From contig JACQSJ010000031.1 in assembly GCA_016205995.1 (NCBI GenBank), positions 1-9,141 of the forward strand: a DNA stretch of 9,141 bases, written 5' to 3'. Position 1 is the stretch's first letter; every line of letters begins with the position of its first letter. Below, piece by piece: positions 6,337-9,141 of the stretch. The position numbers were made by a program, and so were the translations under genes. Below the pieces are notes generated by a model that saw only the letters and a list, made by a program, of their open reading frames with translations, searched no databases and was not told where the DNA came from. The DNA comes from Candidatus Uhrbacteria bacterium. GTDB taxonomy: Bacteria > Patescibacteriota > Patescibacteriia > UBA9934 > GWF2-40-263.

Positions 6337-7287
6337 TTATGAAGTGGCTAGAGCGACGTGCTCCAGGCTCAAATGTGAATTGATGTGATACTGCGTAGCC
6401 TCGCGGACTTCTCCCAGGCGAGAAAAGGTGGACAAGAGATTCTGAGAGGACATCTTGGTGGCAAGACGGTCGAGAGAATCGGTGGAAGGAAACGTCACAA
6501 GGTCACCCAGACCCAACTGGCGCAACAGGACATCTCGACAGACCAGCTCCCACTGGTCGATGAGGGAGCTGAGCACCTCGTCCTTTTCGATCTCGCCCTT
6601 GGGAATCAGCTCCATCACCTGGTGTAAACGCTTGGGCAGGCTTCCTGAGAAAAACGCCACAGCCTGATTGAGTCCGGTCGTAATCTCTGCCTGGTAGCTA
6701 CTCTCTTTTAAGAAACGGATGGCACGACCCGGGCGACCAAGCGACTGGGCCGTGGCGGCTTGGGCATCAGCCTTGGCGAATCCCATCTTCACGAGTCCCT
6801 CGACGATTTCACTCCTCCGCACGATCCCGAACCGAATCGTCTGGCATCGAGAAACAACCGTTGCGGGAAGGGCGTCGGTTGAACCGGCGCGCAAGAGAAA
6901 GAGGACTTTGCCCTTGGGTTCCTCGAGCGTTTTCAAAAGGGCGTTCACGGCCCCCATCGAAAGGGCACTGGCTTCTTCTATAAAAACAACCTTCCAACCA
7001 CCAGACAGGGAGCTAAGCCCAAGGCGGGCATTGAGCTCCCGCACCTGTTCGACGCTAATCTGGGATTTGCGCTTCCCCGTCTTCTCATCAACGAAGCGCT
7101 CCAGAGTCAGAAAATCAGGGTGTGTGAGAGAGCCCAAAAGCACCTTCACAAGCTGGTAGACAATAGTGGCCTTCCCCACCCCTTCAGGACCCACAAACAA
7201 GAGGGCATGTGGGAGACTGCCGCCCGTTAGCATCCTAGAAAGAATCGTTTGAATTCTGTGATGTCCGATCAGGCCTGAAAAAGGCAT
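6337..7287 (-). CDS. holB: DNA polymerase III, delta' subunit (clamp-loader AAA+ protein)
   Basis: 316 residues. Delta' is the fixed clamp-loader subunit that, with delta and DnaX, opens the beta sliding clamp during replication. The N-terminal FSGLIGHHRI and Walker A GPEGVGKAT at 33-41 are followed by SQISVEQVREL near 75-85, a Walker-B-like VVFIEEA at 100-106, the hallmark ALLKTLEEP at 116-124, and SRC at 146-148, which in this family supplies the arginine finger in trans. Length and the lack of a long C-terminal domain favour delta' over DnaX. There are no cysteines between Walker A and Walker B, so the common four-Cys zinc module is missing, and Walker B has Glu where Asp is usual. It is first in the minus-strand block, with an extended -10 promoter so close that the mRNA may be nearly leaderless. 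Confidence 0.92.
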   Translation of the reverse strand: MPFSGLIGHHRIQTILSRMLTGGSLPHALLFVGPEGVGKATIVYQLVKVLLGSLTHPDFLTLERFVDEKTGKRKSQISVEQVRELNARLGLSSLSGGWKVVFIEEASALSMGAVNALLKTLEEPKGKVLFLLRAGSTDALPATVVSRCQTIRFGIVRRSEIVEGLVKMGFAKADAQAATAQSLGRPGRAIRFLKESSYQAEITTGLNQAVAFFSGSLPKRLHQVMELIPKGEIEKDEVLSSLIDQWELVCRDVLLRQLGLGDLVTFPSTDSLDRLATKMSSQNLLSTFSRLGEVREATQYHINSHLSLEHVALATS

Positions 7288-7298
7288 AGGCGAGAATG

Positions 7299-7307
7299 AT
7301 TATACCA
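7299..7307 (-). promoter_or_regulatory. Extended -10 promoter of holB
   Basis: On the minus strand TGG-TATAAT is a perfect -10 hexamer (7299-7304) with the TGn extension. No good -35 box exists at 16-18 bases, as is common for extended -10 promoters. The -10 ends 11 bases before the holB ATG, so the predicted start near 7292 leaves a leader of about 5 bases and no room for a ribosome-binding site. A second TATAAT on the same strand (7354-7359) has no -35 box or TGn and is less likely. Confidence 0.65.
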
Positions 7308-7327
7308 CCACCCATTCTATGTTTGGA

Positions 7328-7339
7328 GATGTTAACATC
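7328..7339. promoter_or_regulatory. 12-bp perfect palindrome between divergent promoters
   Basis: GATGTTAACATC is its own reverse complement. It lies roughly 36-47 bases upstream of the predicted holB start and about 100 bases upstream of the plus-strand RNA start. A second perfect palindrome, CTAAATTTAG, is at 7360-7369. Placement suggests operator sites for a dimeric regulator, but no repeated half-site confirms it. Confidence 0.3.
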
Positions 7340-7401
7340 GGCTGAATTAACAAATTATACTAAATTTAGCTACTTTGTTTGCGAACTTCTTCCTGTGAGT
7401 C

Positions 7402-7430
7402 TTGACAAAGTTGACAGAAAGTGATATAGT
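7402..7430 (+). promoter_or_regulatory. Near-consensus sigma70-type promoter of the short RNA
   Basis: TTGACA (7402-7407) and TATAGT (7425-7430) are separated by exactly 17 bases, one mismatch from the full consensus. A second TTGACA at 7411-7416 has no matching -10. The expected start is at or near 7437. It is the strongest promoter seen in the window and reads away from holB into the structured RNA and the GC-rich gene. Confidence 0.85.
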
Positions 7431-7436
7431 ATCGCC

Positions 7437-7568
7437 ATCAAGATCACTACAACTAAACATTCTCTGGGGAGAGAGTCCGTAGCGGCCACGGTAAAAGGTC
7501 GATAGAAAGCCAGTTTCTGTTTGTATCTCTCTCCTTATAGACGATACACACAGGAACTGGCTTTTTTT
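7437..7568 (+). ncRNA. Promoter- and terminator-bounded structured RNA (sRNA or attenuator leader)
   Basis: About 130 nt from the predicted start to the end of a T-run. No ATG, and no convincing coding potential, occurs within it. Structure in order: a 5-bp hairpin TCTCT-GGGG-AGAGA (7461-7474); CCGT...ACGG with a loop GGCC that can pair with GGTC at 7497-7500; then the terminator hairpin. The terminator loop UCUCUCC (7528-7534) is complementary to GGAGAGA at 7468-7474, so a pseudoknot competes with the first hairpin. The same loop also matches GGAGAGA at 7587-7593, in the ribosome-binding region of the next ORF. It could be a stand-alone regulatory RNA or the leader of the downstream genes with premature termination. 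It matches no RNA family I recognise. Confidence 0.65.
7506..7568 (+). terminator. Intrinsic terminator of the short RNA
   Basis: A 15-bp stem (7506-7520 with 7550-7564, one G-U pair) continues into a second 6-bp stem (7522-7527 with 7543-7548) and a 15-base loop. Seven T's follow at 7562-7568. Stem length, GC-rich base and U-run make a classical rho-independent terminator. The CAGGAACT of its 3' arm recurs 24 bases further on (7575-7582). Confidence 0.85.
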
Positions 7569-7603
7569 CTGACCCAGGAACTCGGAGGAGAGAGAAAAAC
7601 GAA

Positions 7604-7738
7604 GTGCCAAATGGCTCGACTAGGCATTGCTTACTCGAACCATATGCCTGGTACCTCGGGTTTTACACCAGCTTCGGCAGGTCACTGAAACCATTCTTCT
7701 CCGAATTCCTGCGTCGGACCTCAATCCGACAAAGGTAA
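7604..7738 (+). CDS. Possible 44-residue small basic aromatic protein (GTG start)
   Basis: A GTG codon lies nine bases after GGAGGAGAGAG (7584-7594), an excellent ribosome-binding sequence at good spacing. The frame runs 44 codons to TAA. The peptide is basic and aromatic-rich (AWYLGFYTSFGRS in the middle, ending RRTSIRQR) and contains no recognised domain. An alternative ATG frame at 7611-7688 would give 25 residues (starting MARLGIAYSNHMPG) but its spacing to the same site is 16 or more bases. The ribosome-binding sequence is complementary to the terminator loop just upstream, which hints at translational control. It could equally be untranslated leader of the gene at 7882; the evidence is the start context only. 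Confidence 0.3.
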   Translation: MPNGSTRHCLLEPYAWYLGFYTSFGRSLKPFFSEFLRRTSIRQR

Positions 7739-7769
7739 CAAACGGATCCTTCCCCGCTCGTCACGGGGA
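7713..7769 (+). other. Leader stem-loops 1 and 2 upstream of the GC-rich gene
   Basis: GTCGGA/TCCGAC (7713-7718 with 7725-7730, six-base loop) and TCCCCG/CGGGGA (7751-7756 with 7764-7769, seven-base loop) are perfect small hairpins. They open a run of stem-loops that continues to the start codon at 7882. No promoter was found between 7570 and 7880, so these probably belong to a long 5' leader from the 7402-7430 promoter. Confidence 0.45.
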
Positions 7770-7773
7770 TTCC

Positions 7774-7802
7774 AAAAAACAACATGCCCCCTTGTGGGGC
7801 AT
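7774..7802 (-). terminator. Possible minus-strand intrinsic terminator
   Basis: ATGCCCC (7784-7790) pairs with GGGGCAT (7796-7802) around a five-base loop. On the minus strand the hairpin is followed directly by GTTGTTTTTT (7774-7783), a T-rich tract. In that orientation it would stop antisense transcription coming from the GC-rich gene towards the short RNA. On the plus strand it is simply another leader hairpin without a U-run. Confidence 0.45.
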
Positions 7803-7847
7803 CTGGAGCGAGTGCGGCCGGTCAGCTGCATTCACGACGATCTCCAG
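7803..7847 (+). other. Leader stem-loop 4, two-tier hairpin
   Basis: CTGGAG (7803-7808) pairs with CTCCAG (7842-7847), enclosing a second stem GAGTGC/GCATTC (7810-7815 with 7828-7833, one G-U) over a GC-rich loop. It is part of the leader series before the gene at 7882. Confidence 0.4.
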
Positions 7848-7856
7848 AACCCCACA

Positions 7857-7881
7857 GGGACGCGAGTCCCAAGGAGTCGCC
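7857..7881 (+). promoter_or_regulatory. GNRA-capped hairpin abutting the ribosome-binding site
   Basis: GGGAC-GCGA-GTCCC (7857-7870) is a perfect 5-bp hairpin with a GCGA tetraloop of the stable GNRA class. The ribosome-binding sequence AAGGAG (7871-7876) begins at the next base and lies five bases before the ATG at 7882. This decides the start of the GC-rich gene and suggests that the hairpin keeps the ribosome-binding site open or serves as a binding handle. Confidence 0.7.
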
Positions 7882-8553
7882 ATGACCACCAAGTCCCAGA
7901 CGATCGCCCTGCCCGCCCGCCACGTCAACCTCCGCCCCGTCCGCAAGCCCTACTCCGCCCCCCGCGTCACGAAGGAGGAGCTCAGCCTCGCGATCCAGAT
8001 GATCGCGGGGATGTACGAGCCCCTGGCCCCCCACGCCGAGACCCTCGAGGACTGGGCCAGCAAGTCCCGGCAGACCGCCTACGCCGCCCTCCAGTTCGCC
8101 TGGACCCTGGCGAAGGTGGAGGCCGAGATCGGGGATCGGGACTGGTTCCGGAGCTCGTGGATGCCGGCGATCAAGGACGCGCAGACCAACGGCGAGGCCA
8201 TGGCCGAGGACCTGCCCGAGGGGTCCCCGGTCAAGATGACCCGCGGCGAGCGCGACCTGTTGATCTCCGCGGTCGGGCCGATGTTCTGCGCCAAGGACGA
8301 GGCCACGGACGCGCTGAGCAAGCTGATCCCGGTCGCGATCGTCGGCAAGCGCGGCACGCACCTCCGCGCCGCCCTCAAGCTCGTCGAGCTCGTGCTCGGC
8401 GACGAGGGCTACGCGACCTTCCAGGAGCAGCTCAAGGCCGCCCGCGCCGAGGACGCCTCGTCCCCCGCCCCCGACGCCATCGACGAGTCCGACGAGGACT
8501 CCGACGTGGCCGAGGAGCCCGACGCCGACGCCGCCACCGGCACCGAGGGCTAG
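7882..8553 (+). CDS. Hypothetical protein with extreme GC-ending codon bias
   Basis: 223 residues, family not recognised. The ATG at 7882 has AAGGAG five bases upstream; the frame is open further upstream (to 7627), but that part has unlike codon use and is not included. The N-terminus is basic (residues 4-31, several Arg/Lys and Pro), residues 31-190 look alpha-helical with amphipathic segments, and residues about 188-223 form an acidic, probably disordered tail (DESDEDSD, EEPDADA). There is one cysteine (136), and no signal peptide or membrane segment. Of 223 sense codons only GAT at residue 86 ends in A or T, against mixed third positions in all minus-strand genes. A basic head and acidic tail would suit a nucleic-acid or protein-binding role, but that is a guess. 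The stop is TAG. The antisense frame on the other strand is a GC artefact. It is likely acquired DNA or under unusual codon selection. Confidence 0.8.
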   Translation: MTTKSQTIALPARHVNLRPVRKPYSAPRVTKEELSLAIQMIAGMYEPLAPHAETLEDWASKSRQTAYAALQFAWTLAKVEAEIGDRDWFRSSWMPAIKDAQTNGEAMAEDLPEGSPVKMTRGERDLLISAVGPMFCAKDEATDALSKLIPVAIVGKRGTHLRAALKLVELVLGDEGYATFQEQLKAARAEDASSPAPDAIDESDEDSDVAEEPDADAATGTEG

Positions 8554-8569
8554 CGGAAGCCCAACATCT

Positions 8570-8664
8570 CTCCCACACGGGAGTTCAGACAAAGACCAAG
8601 TCTGGTAAAACGACGGCACGTTCTCGAACGTAAATCGAGCGTAGTCACCTGACGTAAGTGGTGA
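8570..8664 (+). other. Four small stem-loops after the GC-rich gene
   Basis: In order: CTCCC-acac-GGGAG (8570-8583), CAGAC/GTCTG (8586-8604), ACGTT-CTCG-AACGT (8618-8631, compact tetraloop) and TCACC/GGTGA (8645-8664). None is followed by a T-run, so none is a standard terminator. No ORF in 8554-9060 has a convincing start context and codon use. The stretch is instead dense in hairpins. Confidence 0.45.
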
Positions 8665-8710
8665 GCCAAGAGGAAGCAGAGCCTCCACGCCTCAGAAAGG
8701 CAAGCGCACG

Positions 8711-8746
8711 GGGCGAGGATGAACCATTCGTGGAACATCCTCGCCC
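8711..8746 (+). other. Perfect 11-bp hairpin with inner UUCG tetraloop
   Basis: GGGCGAGGATG (8711-8721) pairs exactly with CATCCTCGCCC (8736-8746). Inside the loop CCA-TTCG-TGG forms a further short stem capped by the stable UUCG tetraloop. No T-run follows on either strand. It is the strongest single hairpin downstream of the GC-rich gene and may be a 3'-end stabiliser or part of a larger RNA. Confidence 0.6.
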
Positions 8747-8747
8747 A

Positions 8748-8786
8748 GCCCTAAAAGGACATGAGTCACTCGTGTCTTCCTAGGGC
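8748..8786 (+). other. Two-tier hairpin
   Basis: GCCCTA/TAGGGC (8748-8753 with 8781-8786) encloses GACATGAG-TCA-CTCGTGTC (8758-8776), eight base pairs including one G-U. It begins two bases after the preceding hairpin, so the two could stack. Confidence 0.55.
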
Positions 8787-8795
8787 CAAAGCCAC

Positions 8796-8822
8796 GAACC
8801 TCGCTCCATGCATGCGAGGTTC
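8796..8822 (+). other. Perfect 9-bp hairpin
   Basis: GAACCTCGC (8796-8804) pairs with GCGAGGTTC (8814-8822) around a nine-base loop that contains ATGCAT. A smaller GATTC/GAATC hairpin follows at 8827-8842. Neither is followed by a T-run. Confidence 0.55.
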
Positions 8823-8852
8823 ACCTGATTCTTAAATGAATCGATGCAGAAA

Positions 8853-8873
8853 ATGACAAACAATGTTTGTCAT
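8853..8873. other. 21-bp palindrome with 9-bp arms
   Basis: ATGACAAAC-AAT-GTTTGTCAT is a perfect inverted repeat with a three-base centre. It may be an RNA hairpin or a DNA operator. Its right arm (TTTGTCAT) runs into the left end of the larger inverted repeat that follows, so it may also be a by-product of that element's insertion. Confidence 0.5.
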
Positions 8874-8952
8874 CCTGACGACGAGCAACGCGAGGAGGAA
8901 GGATCTCCAAATGACTAGGAGATCCCTCGTCGCTGCGCTCCTCGGGATGACA
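8868..8952. repeat. REP/MITE-like imperfect inverted repeat
   Basis: The left arm (8868-8908) begins TGTCATCCTGACGACGAG and ends GGATCTCC. The right arm (8918-8952) is its imperfect inverse, GGAGATCCCTCGTCGCTG through GGGATGACA, with a 9-base centre. The form TGTCATCC...GGATCTCC resembles short palindromic repeats scattered in many environmental bacterial genomes (from memory, not checked). It carries no gene. Confidence 0.7.
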
Positions 8953-8971
8953 GAATGTTTGCTGCTTCCTG

Positions 8972-9060
8972 CGTCGTTATGGTTTCGACGAGGTCCGTAC
9001 GGGTTCTACACCCGCGGGAGTTCGTATGAACGGCTGATCCCAACCCCGAGGAGATACCCC
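8972..9060 (+). promoter_or_regulatory. Structured leader and ribosome-binding site of the right-edge ORF
   Basis: Hairpins CGTCG/CGACG (8972-8990), CGGGT-TCTAC-ACCCG (9000-9014) and a two-tier GGGA-GTTC/GAAC-TCCC (9016-9041) precede GAGGAGA (9048-9054), which lies seven bases before ATG 9061. The layout, stem-loops then a strong ribosome-binding site, echoes the leader of the gene at 7882. No -10/-35 pair was found here. Confidence 0.45.
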
Positions 9061-9141
9061 ATGAGCTGCTAGTACCTGTACGCAGCCTCCGCCCGCGCCG
9101 GGGTCCTCGTACGTTACACCACCCGCGAGGATGGATACCGC
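9061..9141 (+). pseudogene. Start of a second GC-rich reading frame with TAG at codon 4, cut by window edge
   Basis: After a well-spaced ribosome-binding site (GAGGAG, 9048-9053) the ATG opens MSC and then meets TAG (9070-9072). The same frame then continues with no further stop to the window end: 23 codons, mostly G/C-ending, reading YLYAASARAGVLVRYTTRED and on to GYR. The other forward frames are either stopped or less protein-like. Options are a nonsense mutation (CAG to TAG is one transition), a sequencing error, a three-codon upstream ORF with the real start further on, or a recoded TAG. The last is unlikely, because TAG ends the gene at 7882-8553 and two host genes. The protein family cannot be named from this fragment. 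Confidence 0.35.

Noticed and set aside
7627..7881. N-terminal extension of the GC-rich gene back to an ATG at 7627
   Set aside because: Codon use before 7882 is unlike the rest, the region holds several hairpins, and an ideal AAGGAG precedes the ATG at 7882.
7822..8688. Long minus-strand reading frame of 288 codons opposite the GC-rich gene
   Set aside because: It is Gly/Leu/Val/Arg-rich with low complexity, as expected from the antisense of GC-ending codons, and has no ribosome-binding site or domain.
7651..9014. Similar strings CGGGTTnTACACC at 7658-7670 and 9000-9012, and TTCCTGCGTCG at 7706-7716 and 8966-8976
   Set aside because: The two pairs occur in opposite order and each is short enough to arise by chance in this length, so homology of the leaders is not supported.
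8554..9060. Integron attC sites
   Set aside because: No GTTRRRY/RYYYAAC core pairs and no integrase; the hairpins do not resemble one another.
8863..9072. 69-codon frame running through the inverted repeat to the TAG at 9070
   Set aside because: It spans the REP-like palindrome and the leader hairpins, with no ribosome-binding site at its start; it is open by chance.
8972..9141. Possible tmRNA 5' end, because GGTTTCGACG (8981-8990) resembles the conserved tmRNA start
   Set aside because: The CCTCGTA-like element lies far too distant, no ALAA-type tag frame is visible, and the 5' acceptor does not look right. Only a search with the tmRNA model on the extended contig could reopen this.

Overview
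Most of the window (1-7287) is a compact, minus-strand block of ordinary bacterial housekeeping genes with intermediate GC. In transcription order it reads: DNA polymerase III delta' subunit (holB), an Asp-box lipoprotein, ribosome recycling factor (frr), glycyl-tRNA synthetase (glyS, the single-chain type), an M16 zinc peptidase, triosephosphate isomerase (tpiA), a membrane-anchored TPR protein, a 120-nt rod-like hairpin element, tRNA-Thr(GGU) and a tRNA-Tyr(GUA) cut by the window edge. The small, tightly packed genes, ATGA coupling, a delta' subunit without a zinc cluster and the mixed gene order would fit a Candidate Phyla Radiation (Patescibacteria) genome. That placement is inference only; no marker here settles it.

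Two copies of a GC-rich intergenic repeat lie in this block, one before tpiA and one before the lipoprotein gene. Each places a GGAGG ribosome-binding sequence ahead of the next start codon. One copy forms a perfect hairpin that would hide that sequence. The other is split by a second, nested repeat. A strong hairpin without a U-run sits between frr and glyS.

The divergent region 7288-7436 separates a near-leaderless extended -10 promoter for holB (minus) from a near-consensus TTGACA-17-TATAGT promoter (plus). The plus promoter makes a short structured RNA (about 7437-7568) ending in an intrinsic terminator. The terminator's apical loop is complementary both to an upstream GGAGAGA in the RNA and to an identical GGAGAGA in the ribosome-binding site of a possible 44-codon ORF just downstream. 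This is the layout expected of an attenuator or translational switch.

From about 7600 to the end the DNA looks different. A 223-codon gene of unknown family (7882-8553) has only one sense codon ending in A or T. It is preceded by several stem-loops, the last abutting its ribosome-binding site, and followed by nearly 500 bases packed with perfect hairpins and one REP/MITE-like inverted repeat. At the right edge a second GC-rich reading frame starts behind a good ribosome-binding site (9061) but carries an in-frame TAG as codon 4. The 7437-9141 segment is the accessory and least explained part of the window: either acquired DNA or a structured-RNA-plus-small-gene system.
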